A stretch of 38,331 bases of DNA from assembly GCA_030145385.1 (NCBI GenBank), contig JAQYVU010000038.1, positions 1 through 38,331 on the forward strand, written 5' to 3'. The notes under the pieces were generated by a model, which worked only from the letters and a program-made list of their open reading frames with translations, ran no database searches and was not told the origin of the DNA. The stretch's first letter is position 1. Each line of letters opens with the position of its first letter. Below, piece by piece: positions 8,033-16,077 of the stretch. A program made the translations under genes and the position numbers. Source of the stretch: Desulfococcaceae bacterium. GTDB lineage: Bacteria > Desulfobacterota > Desulfobacteria > Desulfobacterales > Desulfosalsimonadaceae.

Positions 8033-9142
8033 TCTCGGCTGCGTTGCACTGGGATGCATCCGGCGCGATATTTCGGAGATAGATTACTCAACGATTTGGG
8101 TGCAAAGATTTTTTGATGGTGAATGTGATGCGGATTGAGAAGTGAATAGGTTCAAGCCTTGATTTTTGATTATAAATCGTAAAAGAATTTTGGGGACCAA
8201 GTCTGCCCAGGATTCATATATCTGCGGCGGGGTGGGGGTGCCAGTATGATGACAAAGCAATCCATAAAAATATAAAACCCCATCAACGGACGTCTCCGCG
8301 ACAGGGCTTCAAGAACAGAGAATAAAGTACATTTACGCAGTTATATCGAGCGGTCGAGCGGGGTCGGACCACAGTAAGTATCAAATATTATAGCACATAA
8401 CACATAATTTGGACTTTAACGTGTGGCAATAATTAACTTTTCAGGCCCCAAAAGAGCAAGATAGATAGAAACAAGAAAAAGAAGGTGGCAAGAACAAAAA
8501 AGAGAAAAGGTACAGACTTTTCAAATCCGTGAGAAAATGGAATCATATAATGCACTTTTTGATGGTGAAAAAGGCAATATACCCCCTGAAAACACCCTGC
8601 CTTAAAAAGAGAATGCTTGATATAAAAGCGTCTAGCGTGGCCCTACCCCGGACACCCCCGGACGTGTGCTGACTCCTCCGGAGATTTGGCCTTATATGCT
8701 GTTTCTGTCCATCGGCTCATAGATTTACCATATAGTTGGCCGCTCACTGCGCTCGCTTTCGCCTGCGGCGAACCTTCCGCTCCGCTCCGCCTCCGGACGG
8801 AACCTCACGGTGCCGCCCTTGTCTTCAGCTATTACTTATGCTAAACTTCGCAAAATTGCTGGAGTCATGTGCAGAGGACTTCCCGGCGTGTTGCCGGGTC
8901 ACCTCATAAGATCACTCCCATGCCGGGCGTACACAACCAAATGCAATAGGATCTTTCCAGCTCGCCTTTTCATCAGGAGACGACAAGCTTAGATTTTCAC
9001 ATCATCCACTCTCGGCTGGCAGCTGGAAAAGCTTGTGATTTGGTGCGTTATGCAGATTTGGAATATATATGATATCAAAATTTTTAGTGAAATTTTTTTA
9101 TCGTTATTCCTGTGAATAAAGAAAATAATAAGGAGATTTGGT

Positions 9143-10906
9143 TTGATTAATATGACAATTGTCGACTTTTTAAAGGACCGGGCCGTTAGAAATGCAAACG
9201 ACCTGGCCTTTCGATTTATGGGCAACGGCGAATTGAACGGACCGATCACAGAGTGGACCTTTTCTGAACTCTATCACCAGAGCGCCGGAGTGGCTGAAGA
9301 CCTGGTTGAACAAGGCCTCGCGGGATCGAGCGTTCTGCTCGTCTTTCCGCCGGGGCTCGACTTCGTAAAGGCGTTCTTCGGCTGCCTCCTCGCGGGGGCA
9401 CGGGCAGTTCCTGTTCCGTTACCCAATCCCCGCAGCAAAAATCCTCTGGGCAGGATCCTAAATACTGCCGGTGCCTGCGGTGCTTCGACTGTCTTGACCA
9501 ATCAGCAATTGGCAGAAATGGTCGCGCCGATGGCGGCCGAGCTGCCTGTTTGCTTGCGGGCGGTGACCGACCGAGTGGCAACCGACTGGTCCGGCCCTCG
9601 GGTTGAGATGAACGAGGTTGCCTACTTGCAGTTTACGTCGGGTTCCACCGGTCACCCCAAAGGGGTCGCTGTCAGGCACACCAACGCCGTGTCGAACATC
9701 CGCGTGATGGGTCAGATGCTGCGCCTTAATCCGACGAAACCAGCGATGGTGTGGGCACCCCACTACCACGACCTGTGCCTGGTCGGACACGTGCTGGGCC
9801 CGGTTTACTATGGATACGAGTCCACACTGATGTCTCCTATGGATTTTCTCTTTAAGCCGGTGCGGTGGCTGCGTGCGATGAGTCACTACAAAATCGCCAA
9901 CACCGCCTGCCCGAACTTCGGCTACGAGTACTCGGCGCGGCGGATCAAGCCTGAAGACTGCGTGGGGCTTGACCTGAGCCATTGGGTAATAGCTGGAAAC
10001 GGGGGGGAGCCAGTCCTTCCGCAGACCATGGAAGCGTTCATCAAGAAGTTCGGGCCATACGGGTTTCGGCCGCAGACCTTTATGCCCTGTTATGGCATGG
10101 CGGAGTCCGTGCTCTTCGTGGCCGGACTGAAGCCTTTAACCCAGGCTCCCAAGGTGCTCACGCTGAACGCAACGGACCTGGAGACGCACACCGTCCGCGT
10201 CCTGGCCGACAACGAGCCCGGCCAGCGGAATGTCGTAAGTTGCGGAAGTCCAGGATCCGACCACCGGGTGATCGCTGTAGACCCCGTCACATTCACCCAG
10301 TCCAATCCCAACCAGGTTGGTGAGCTGTGGGTGCAGGGCCCCAGTGTGCCCGGCGTCTACTGGGGGCTGCCGGAGGAATCCGCAGCCACATTTGAGGGGC
10401 GTCTCACCGACACGAACGAAGGCCCCTTTCTCCGCACCGGTGACCTGGGCTTTGTTGCAGATGGCGAAATTTACGTGACCGGCCGCTTGAAGGACATGAT
10501 TATCATCGCCGGCCGAAACCACTACCCGAGCGACATCGAACTCACCGTGCAGCAATCCGGCGCTCCGGTTCGCTTAGGGGCCTGCGCGGCCATCTCGGAG
10601 CGTATCAACGGTGTCGAAGAGCTTGTTATTGTTGCGGAGGTGGATAAACGCCGCCTTCCTGCCGATGCTCAGTCCGCTGGCCCGGGAGCGGAATCTATAG
10701 ATGAGTTCTGGGCCTCAGCCGTAAAGACTGTCCAGGGTGCCGTCTCTGAGGGGCACGGCCTGTCGGTGAGATCCGTGGTGTTAGTGGAGCCTCGGAGTCT
10801 CGAGAAGACCTCCAGCGGCAAGCCGCGGCGGCGGCACTACCAGAAACTCTTTCTCAAGGGGGATCTCGCTGTGCTTCATGAGAAACGGTCCCCCCAGACC
10901 GCCTGA
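9143..10906 (+). CDS. Fatty-acyl-AMP ligase (FAAL-type adenylating enzyme)
   Basis: A 587-residue member of the ANL superfamily, closest in pattern to FAALs, which make acyl-adenylates and usually pass the acyl group to an acyl carrier protein instead of CoA. Visible motifs: P-loop YLQFTSGSTGHPKGV (161-175), APHYHDLCLVG, CYGMAES, RTGDLGFVADGEIYVTGRLKDMIIIAGRNHYPSDIE, and the C-terminal catalytic Lys region SSGKPRRRHYQK. AGGAG at 9131-9135 is seven bases before the TTG at 9143 but sixteen before the ATG at 9152, so the TTG start is preferred. The gene is clearly more GC-rich than its neighbours and has no carrier protein, PKS or NRPS gene nearby, suggesting acquisition by transfer. Confidence 0.85.
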   Translation: MINMTIVDFLKDRAVRNANDLAFRFMGNGELNGPITEWTFSELYHQSAGVAEDLVEQGLAGSSVLLVFPPGLDFVKAFFGCLLAGARAVPVPLPNPRSKNPLGRILNTAGACGASTVLTNQQLAEMVAPMAAELPVCLRAVTDRVATDWSGPRVEMNEVAYLQFTSGSTGHPKGVAVRHTNAVSNIRVMGQMLRLNPTKPAMVWAPHYHDLCLVGHVLGPVYYGYESTLMSPMDFLFKPVRWLRAMSHYKIANTACPNFGYEYSARRIKPEDCVGLDLSHWVIAGNGGEPVLPQTMEAFIKKFGPYGFRPQTFMPCYGMAESVLFVAGLKPLTQAPKVLTLNATDLETHTVRVLADNEPGQRNVVSCGSPGSDHRVIAVDPVTFTQSNPNQVGELWVQGPSVPGVYWGLPEESAATFEGRLTDTNEGPFLRTGDLGFVADGEIYVTGRLKDMIIIAGRNHYPSDIELTVQQSGAPVRLGACAAISERINGVEELVIVAEVDKRRLPADAQSAGPGAESIDEFWASAVKTVQGAVSEGHGLSVRSVVLVEPRSLEKTSSGKPRRRHYQKLFLKGDLAVLHEKRSPQTA

Positions 10907-11107
10907 CCAGATTGTTGTTCCATTTAGGAAGTGTGGGTGCTGAACTATACTGAAAAATTACAGTGAAAAGAATTCGGTGTCAAATCTTGAATTGTGAATC
11001 AGATATAACTATCTGAATAAAAATAGAAGTTACAGGTAAAATTTTTGACAAATGACACAAACTCATTTCTTTTCAATATTGGCAATTATTGTTTTTTCTT
11101 TAACTGC

Positions 11108-11150
11108 CGGGGATGATGAATTTATTTGCTGATGAATTCATCTTTCCCCG
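11108..11150. repeat. Hairpin downstream of the FAAL gene
   Basis: CGGGGATGATGAATT pairs, with one bulge, with the 3' segment AATTCATCTTTCCCCG. There is no T-run. It is about 200 bp after the FAAL stop, so it is more likely part of the repeat-rich region than its terminator. Confidence 0.5.
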
Positions 11151-11411
11151 TCCTTTAAATGACGGGCATCCGATTGTCATGCCTCCCCGCTTGCTGCTCC
11201 CCGTTTTTTCCCATTGTGATGCGGTCATTTTCCGATGGTATCCGTGGGAGAACGGGCAAATTGTTTGAGCGGCTCCGTGCAAACAAATCTCCCTGTTCAA
11301 CAAACATTATTACCCCAAAAAAAACCGGCTTTCCAATTTCACAACGAGTTTTTGCCCCCGCCACGGCAACCTTCGGGGCAGGGATTACCGCAACGCAGAT
11401 GGGTTCATTTG

Positions 11412-11442
11412 CTACTTTTCTTTGCCCGCCAAAGAAAAGTAG
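11412..11442 (-). repeat. 13-bp-arm palindrome, right copy (inverted relative to the left copy)
   Basis: CTACTTTTCTTTG-CCCGC-CAAAGAAAAGTAG has the same arms as 7873-7903. Its spacer is close to the reverse complement of the left spacer ACGGG, so the copy is read as inverted. Confidence 0.8.
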
Positions 11443-11694
11443 AGAGAAATAAGGCTAAAACGAACATCAAATCGGAATCGAGTTCAACCAAATTTATGTT
11501 GGATTTTTTTTGTTCCTTCGGAACACGGGCAACCAGATGCCCGTGCCACCCGCAGATTACGCTTCGCTAATCCATCCTACTGTCCGTCGGCAAGAAATGC
11601 CATGATAAGCGGGGACAGTTAATCTGGAACCCCCTGCCCTCCCCTTCCTGATAGAACAAAGACTCCAAAAGTCAGAAGTCAGGAAAAAAAATAT

Positions 11695-11715
11695 GAACAT
11701 CGAACATCGAACATC
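11695..11715 (-). repeat. Heptamer array, right copy
   Basis: Three perfect GAACATC units in tandem, the reverse complement of the GATGTTC units at 7833-7860. Confidence 0.8.
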
Positions 11716-11977
11716 GAATTTTGAACAAGGAATGCTGCCTGTTTATTAAAAATGATAAACCGGCCGAACCCCCGAGCAAACCAAAGATCAGCAATGCGGA
11801 TACTGCCGCATGACACCACTGTCTCCTGTTTGTTTACACTTTTCATCCAAAATCTGTCGACACCAACCAACAGCCCCTTTCAAAATACCCTATCTTCACT
11901 TTTTCAGGAGATAATTACGCGCAGACAACATCTGGCATATTTTTTGAATTATTTAAAATTAATAATAAGGAGATGAT

Positions 11978-13465
11978 ATGAAAATAAACGGGTTTCCTGT
12001 AATTTCAAAACAAGAGGTGGTCGCCCTGATAAAGGATGGGGACACCGTTGCCTTTAGCGGATTTGGCGCAGCCGGTGCTGCCAAAGCAGTGCCGGTCATA
12101 CTGGCCGAACATGCAAAAAATGAACATCGCCACGGGCGAAAGTTCCGGCTTCGGGTACTTTCCGGGGCTTCCAGCGGGGACTATATAGATAATGATCTGG
12201 CCCGGGCTGATGCCATTTCATGGCGGGCGCCCTACCAGGGGGGAAAAACACTCAGGGATCAGATCAACCGCCAGGAAGTGGAATATGTGGACATGCACCT
12301 GTCCCATGTGCCCCAGACCGTGGCGGCCGGTTTTTTCGGCAAGGTGGATGTGGCTGTTGTGGAAGCCACGGAGATTACGCCGGATGGCCGGGTGTATCTT
12401 TCCGCCTCCATCGGGGCTTCTCCCACCTGGCTGGCCTGTGCAGACAAGGTGATCATTGAACTCAATCATCGCCACTCCCCCCGATTACGGGAACTGGCCG
12501 ATATTTTCATGATTCCGCCCCCGCCAAGACGCTGTCCCATTAATGTGCAAACGCCCCTGGCCAAAATCGGGTGGTCCTATGCCCAGGTGGATCCCAAAAA
12601 AGTGACAGGCATCGTTGAAAATGACGAACCGGATCAGATACGGGCCTTTAGTCAGGAGGATGAAACCAGTGAAAAAATAGCCGACCATGTGATTCAATTT
12701 CTGCTCAACGAAAAATCGGCCGGCAGGATTCCGCCTGAATTCTTTCCCTTGCAGGCCGGGGTGGGCAATACCGCCAATGCCGTGCTGGCAGGATTGGGGC
12801 GTCATCCGGATATTCCGCCTTTTTATATGTATTCGGAAGTTTTCCAGGATTCCATGATGGACCTGATGGATACGGGAAAGCTGCTGGGTGCCAGTGCCAC
12901 GTCCCTGACCATTATACCGGAGAAACTCACCCAGCTCGTGGATAACATGGATTTTTATAATCAGAAAATTGTTCTGCGGCCCCAGGAAATATCCAATCAT
13001 CCCGGCATTATCCGCCGGTTGGGGGTCATCGCCATGAACACGGCCCTTGAGATGGATATTTACGGCAACGTGAACTCCTCCCATTTGCTGGGCACCCATA
13101 TCATGAACGGAGTGGGGGGCAGCGGCGAGTTTACCCGGAACAGCCATTTGTCGATTTTCATGACCCCTTCCATTGCAAAGACCGGAAAAATTTCCTCGGT
13201 GGTGCCCATGATTCCCCATGTGGATAATAATGAACATTCCGTTCAGGTGGTCGTAACGGAACAGGGCCTGGCCGATCTGAGAGGGCTGGGCCCCCTCGAA
13301 CGGGCGGACAAAATTATCAATACCTGCGCCCATCCGCTATATCGACCATATTTAAAGGATTATCTGGCAAAGGGAACCTGCGGCCATATCTGCCACGATC
13401 TGACCCGCTGCTTTGAACTTCACCGCAATTTTAAGGAATATGGAAGCATGCTTTCCGGTTTATAA
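11978..13465 (+). CDS. Acetyl-CoA hydrolase/transferase family, succinyl-CoA:acetate CoA-transferase-like
   Basis: A 495-residue class I CoA-transferase. Landmarks: FSGFGAAGAAKAVP near residue 26, GVGNTANAVLAGL (261-273), and YSEVFQDSMMDLM with Glu287 at the position of the catalytic glutamate (Glu294 of AarC of Acetobacter aceti) that forms the glutamyl-CoA thioester. GGVGGSGEF near 383 and VVTEQGLADLRG near 428 are also typical. In acetate-oxidising or propionate-forming sulfate reducers this enzyme exchanges CoA between succinyl-CoA and acetate. An AAGGAGATG site precedes the ATG. The acyl-CoA synthetase gene follows 61 bp after it on the same strand, suggesting a carboxylate activation operon. 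Other acyl donors or acceptors are possible. Confidence 0.88.
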   Translation: MKINGFPVISKQEVVALIKDGDTVAFSGFGAAGAAKAVPVILAEHAKNEHRHGRKFRLRVLSGASSGDYIDNDLARADAISWRAPYQGGKTLRDQINRQEVEYVDMHLSHVPQTVAAGFFGKVDVAVVEATEITPDGRVYLSASIGASPTWLACADKVIIELNHRHSPRLRELADIFMIPPPPRRCPINVQTPLAKIGWSYAQVDPKKVTGIVENDEPDQIRAFSQEDETSEKIADHVIQFLLNEKSAGRIPPEFFPLQAGVGNTANAVLAGLGRHPDIPPFYMYSEVFQDSMMDLMDTGKLLGASATSLTIIPEKLTQLVDNMDFYNQKIVLRPQEISNHPGIIRRLGVIAMNTALEMDIYGNVNSSHLLGTHIMNGVGGSGEFTRNSHLSIFMTPSIAKTGKISSVVPMIPHVDNNEHSVQVVVTEQGLADLRGLGPLERADKIINTCAHPLYRPYLKDYLAKGTCGHICHDLTRCFELHRNFKEYGSMLSGL

Positions 13466-13526
13466 CCGGATTGATTTTGAAAAGAAAACCTTAATGGCGT
13501 GGTATGGATTAATTGGAGGAATTATT

Positions 13527-15347
13527 ATGTGGACATATGAGAAACCGGATAATCTGGTGCAATGGTGGGAAGAAAGCGTTAAAAAATTCAGAAGCAATAC
13601 TCTGTTCTGGGTCAGAAACGACAGCGGGACTCTTGATCCGATAACATACGGGCAAATCAACGAACGCATTGATAATGCCCGCAGCGGACTGGCCCGTGCC
13701 GGAATCCGGCAAGGGGATTTTGTCGGCATTATCGCCAACAACCGTCCGGAATGGGCGGTGTTGTCATACGCGACATACGGCTGCAATGCCTGTTTTGTTC
13801 CCATGTACGAAAAAGAACGCACCCGGACATGGAAATATATCATCAAAGACAGTCAAATCAAGGTCCTGATTGTTTCCAGCCAGGAAATTTATGACAAGGT
13901 AAAAGGGTTCTTAAAAGAAATACCAACGCTTGAAAAAATATATATCATTGATACAGACAATGATGCGGACAACAGCTTAAAAGCCCTTGAAACTTCGGGG
14001 GCTGAAAATCCAGTGGCAGCAATCGTCCCGAACCCTGACGATATCGCCGTTCTCATCTATACATCGGGAACAACAGGAGACCCGAAAGGGGTTCTGCTCT
14101 CTCACGGGAATCTAACCTACACGTCACGGGGAGGATACAAAATTTATCCGGAACTGAATGAGTCCCACGTGGGCCTTTCCATCCTTCCCTGGGCACACTC
14201 ATACGCCTTAAGCGGTGAATTGAACAACTGGATACAGTTCGGCGGCTCCCTCGGGTTCATGCGCGATGTGACAACCCTGGCCGAAGACCTGCAGCTGGTG
14301 CGGCCCACCTATCTTGTCTGTGTTCCCCGTTTGTTTAACAAGATATATGACGGCATCATGGCCCGCATGGAAGAGGCGGGCGGGCTTAAAAAAATGCTTT
14401 TCAATGCAGCCCGCAAAACAGCCCGGAAAAAAAGAGCGCTGGATGAACGGAAACAATCCAGCCCCATAACAAATCTAAAATTCGCGGTTCTGGATAAACT
14501 GGTTTTCAGCAAAATACGGGCCGGCTTCGGCGGCCGGTTGACCGGCGCGCTCACCGCAAGTGCTGTCATGAACCGGGAAATCGGAGAGTTTTTTTATGAC
14601 GTTGGCGCGCCCGCTTTTGACTGTTACGGCTCCAGCGAAACGTCTCCGGCGGTCGCCATGAACTGCCGGAATGCCTACCGCCTCGGCAGTGTGGGAAAGG
14701 TGCTTGACGGACAGAAAGTCGTGATCGACAAGTCCGTTGTTGAAGACGGTGCGGATGACGGTGAAATCATCGTTTACGGGCCAAACGTCATGAAGGGATA
14801 CCACAATAAACCCGAAGCGACCCGGGAGGTCATGACAGCGGACGGCGGTTTCAGGACCGGCGACCGGGGCAGATTCGACCAAGACGGGTTTCTGTACATG
14901 ACCGGACGCATCAAAGAGCAGTACAAACTCGAAAACGGCAAATATGTCTTCCCCTCTTCAATGGAAGAAGATATTAAACTGCTTCCCAATGTGGCCAATG
15001 TGATGATTTATGGAGACGGAAAACCCTATAATATCTGTCTTGTTCACCCGGACTTTGCGGTTTTGGGCAAATATGCCGCAAAAAACAATATCTCCTCTGA
15101 CCCGGAATCGCTGATGAACAGCAAAGATATCACGGACATGATTGAAAAAGAAATTGTTGAATTCTTAAAGAAAACATACGGCGGATATGAGATTCCAAAG
15201 AAATTTTTCTTTCTTGCCAATGATTTTACGCTTGAAAACGGCATGATGACCCAAACCATGAAACTGAAACGACGGATCGCGATAAAAGAATTTCAGGATC
15301 TGATTGACGCAGCCTATGCGAAAACGGGGACGCACCTGCAATCGTGA
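13527..15347 (+). CDS. AMP-dependent long-chain acyl-CoA synthetase family
   Basis: A 606-residue ANL enzyme with the P-loop IYTSGTTGDPKGVLLSHGN (from residue 177), YGSSETSPAV, YHNKPEATREV, FRTGDRGRFDQDGFLYMTGR and YKLENGKYVFPSSMEE. The extra segment around residues 330-400 and the last motif fit the long-chain (FadD15/Faa-like) subgroup. It activates a carboxylic acid to acyl-AMP and then acyl-CoA; the chain length is not predictable. The ATG at 13527 was chosen because GGAGGA lies six bases before it; a longer frame overlapping the CoA-transferase lacks such a site. It is probably co-transcribed with the upstream CoA-transferase. Confidence 0.88.
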   Translation: MWTYEKPDNLVQWWEESVKKFRSNTLFWVRNDSGTLDPITYGQINERIDNARSGLARAGIRQGDFVGIIANNRPEWAVLSYATYGCNACFVPMYEKERTRTWKYIIKDSQIKVLIVSSQEIYDKVKGFLKEIPTLEKIYIIDTDNDADNSLKALETSGAENPVAAIVPNPDDIAVLIYTSGTTGDPKGVLLSHGNLTYTSRGGYKIYPELNESHVGLSILPWAHSYALSGELNNWIQFGGSLGFMRDVTTLAEDLQLVRPTYLVCVPRLFNKIYDGIMARMEEAGGLKKMLFNAARKTARKKRALDERKQSSPITNLKFAVLDKLVFSKIRAGFGGRLTGALTASAVMNREIGEFFYDVGAPAFDCYGSSETSPAVAMNCRNAYRLGSVGKVLDGQKVVIDKSVVEDGADDGEIIVYGPNVMKGYHNKPEATREVMTADGGFRTGDRGRFDQDGFLYMTGRIKEQYKLENGKYVFPSSMEEDIKLLPNVANVMIYGDGKPYNICLVHPDFAVLGKYAAKNNISSDPESLMNSKDITDMIEKEIVEFLKKTYGGYEIPKKFFFLANDFTLENGMMTQTMKLKRRIAIKEFQDLIDAAYAKTGTHLQS

Positions 15348-15368
15348 ATTATGAATGGAGTATAACTA

Positions 15369-15563
15369 TCAATAAAAATAGCGCGCGGTCACTCCGCCGC
15401 CGCTTCCGATGTTCGGATTGGAAATGACCAGGGGTGCGATTGCATAATTCTTTTCTTGTTCAGCGGCCGTTTCATCGAGGTCTGCTGCTTCAGCAGGTGC
15501 TGAAAAAGAAATCATAACCATCAATCCAATCATCAACGGAAATACGGTTAATTTTTGTTTCAT
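15369..15563 (-). pseudogene. Truncated outer-membrane (surface antigen/BamA-like) protein, N-terminal fragment
   Basis: A 64-codon frame: signal peptide (MKQKLTVFPLMIGLMVMISF, cleavage near AEA) followed by NYAIAPLVISNPNIGSGGGV, a start common to outer-membrane proteins of the surface-antigen barrel type. A stop follows ARYFY after the first predicted strand, only about 20 bp from the end of the convergent acyl-CoA synthetase gene, so the barrel has been lost. The ATG overlaps the stop of the upstream DUF3147 gene (ATGA), showing that it was once translated as the next gene of that operon. Confidence 0.6.
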
Positions 15564-15892
15564 CTCAGGACCCACTGATGGACACATGCCGCACCCAGCC
15601 AGACACCGAAACTTGCGACAAGGACGATGGGCAGCGACAGATTTTTCTTAAAACAGAAGAATGCCACCAGAAAAAAAAGGATGCTGGGCAGAATTCCCCA
15701 AAGGGCGCCTTTGGCGAACGTCTGCATAATTTCCGGGTCCCCCTGGTTCTCCAGATACATCCAGACAAGCACCAAAGCCCCGGTCAGCGGCATGACGCCC
15801 ACCAGACCGGCGGCGGACGGCATCTTTTTCCCGATTGCCGTGGCCCCGAGGATAATGGCAACACTCAATACGACTTTCAGCAGAATTTGCAT
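15560..15892 (-). CDS. DUF3147 (GlpM-like) small membrane protein
   Basis: A 110-residue protein with four hydrophobic helices and almost no soluble part. The pattern KVVLSVAIILGATAIGKKMP, then VGVMPLTGALVLVWMYLENQGDPE and a final Trp-rich helix fits the DUF3147/GlpM family of unknown function. The spacing and the ATGA overlap with the following truncated outer-membrane gene suggest an operon. The ribosome site is weak (AAGAAAAG). Confidence 0.65.
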   Translation of the reverse strand: MQILLKVVLSVAIILGATAIGKKMPSAAGLVGVMPLTGALVLVWMYLENQGDPEIMQTFAKGALWGILPSILFFLVAFFCFKKNLSLPIVLVASFGVWLGAACVHQWVLR

Positions 15893-15944
15893 ATTTTTTT
15901 CTTTTCTTGCCTAACTGTGACAAACTCGTAAAAAATCGATTTCT

Positions 15945-16069
15945 GATGGCAAAGAAAAAAGCTCCAAATTCGAGGCGCGCAAATCCTGAGTGATGATTTG
16001 TACTTAGCGTACCATGAAGAAACGAAGGATGAAGCGCAACAAAGAATTTGGACTTTTTACGAAGCCATC
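15945..16069. repeat. Long imperfect palindrome A, directly after the cysteine desulfurase gene
   Basis: GATGGC (15945-15950) and GCCATC (16064-16069) form the ends. Inner arms AAAAAAGCTCCAAATTC and GAATTTGGACTTTTTAC pair with one bulge, and GCGCAAATCCT pairs loosely with AGGATGAAGCGC. At the centre is GTAC-TTAGC-GTAC (16000-16012). It begins nine bases beyond the desulfurase stop codon and extends toward DUF3147. It shares its ends and layout with element C (37927-38050), and its centre with element B (24166-24275). Confidence 0.75.
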
Positions 16070-16077
16070 AACTGTGT

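Larger units (their letters stand above)
7681..9142. other. Gene-free repeat-rich region upstream of the FAAL gene
   Basis: About 1.46 kb without a credible gene. Small open frames, for example 8810-8992, lack ribosome sites and family features. It contains a degenerate heptamer array, a 13-bp-arm palindrome, a 16-bp inverted repeat with a 53-bp spacer, and a short hairpin CCCGGC-GTGTT-GCCGGG (8882-8898). Base composition shifts along it: AT-rich near 8400-8600 and GC-rich near 8640-8960, suggesting a patchwork of inserted fragments. No transposase remnant was recognised. Confidence 0.6.
10907..11977. other. Gene-free repeat-rich region downstream of the FAAL gene
   Basis: About 1.07 kb without a supported gene. 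It holds a hairpin at 11108-11150, the second copy of the CTACTTTTCTTTG palindrome, a heptamer array, and a stretch near 11553-11582 (TTACGCTTCGCTAATCCATC) resembling a common intergenic repeat of Proteobacteria. The last 60 bp before 11978 carry the CoA-transferase ribosome site AAGGAGATG. Confidence 0.6.

Noticed and set aside
8629-8700. Group II intron or retron fragment in the GC-rich patch
   Set aside because: No reverse transcriptase frame, no domain V-like hairpin and no msr/msd structure could be seen.
8810-8992. 60-codon open frame before the FAAL gene
   Set aside because: No ribosome site, Arg/Pro-rich random-looking product, overlaps a hairpin, no family features.
8740-9060. Possible integron attC-like or gene-cassette sequence (GTTATGC near 9049, short complementary blocks upstream)
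   Set aside because: No matching RYYYAAC partner at proper distance, GTTATGC does not fit the GTTRRRY core, and there is no integrase. Described only as repeat-rich DNA.
11159-11570. Open frames of 97 and 111 codons in the region downstream of FAAL
   Set aside because: They cross the CTACTTTTCTTTG palindrome and other repeats, have no ribosome site and overlap one another.
12485-13333. 282-codon minus-strand frame inside the CoA-transferase gene
   Set aside because: Antisense shadow rich in His and Gly; no start signal or family pattern.
13413-13526. Longer acyl-CoA synthetase start overlapping the CoA-transferase gene
   Set aside because: GGAGGA lies directly before the ATG at 13527, and the extension shows no ANL family pattern.
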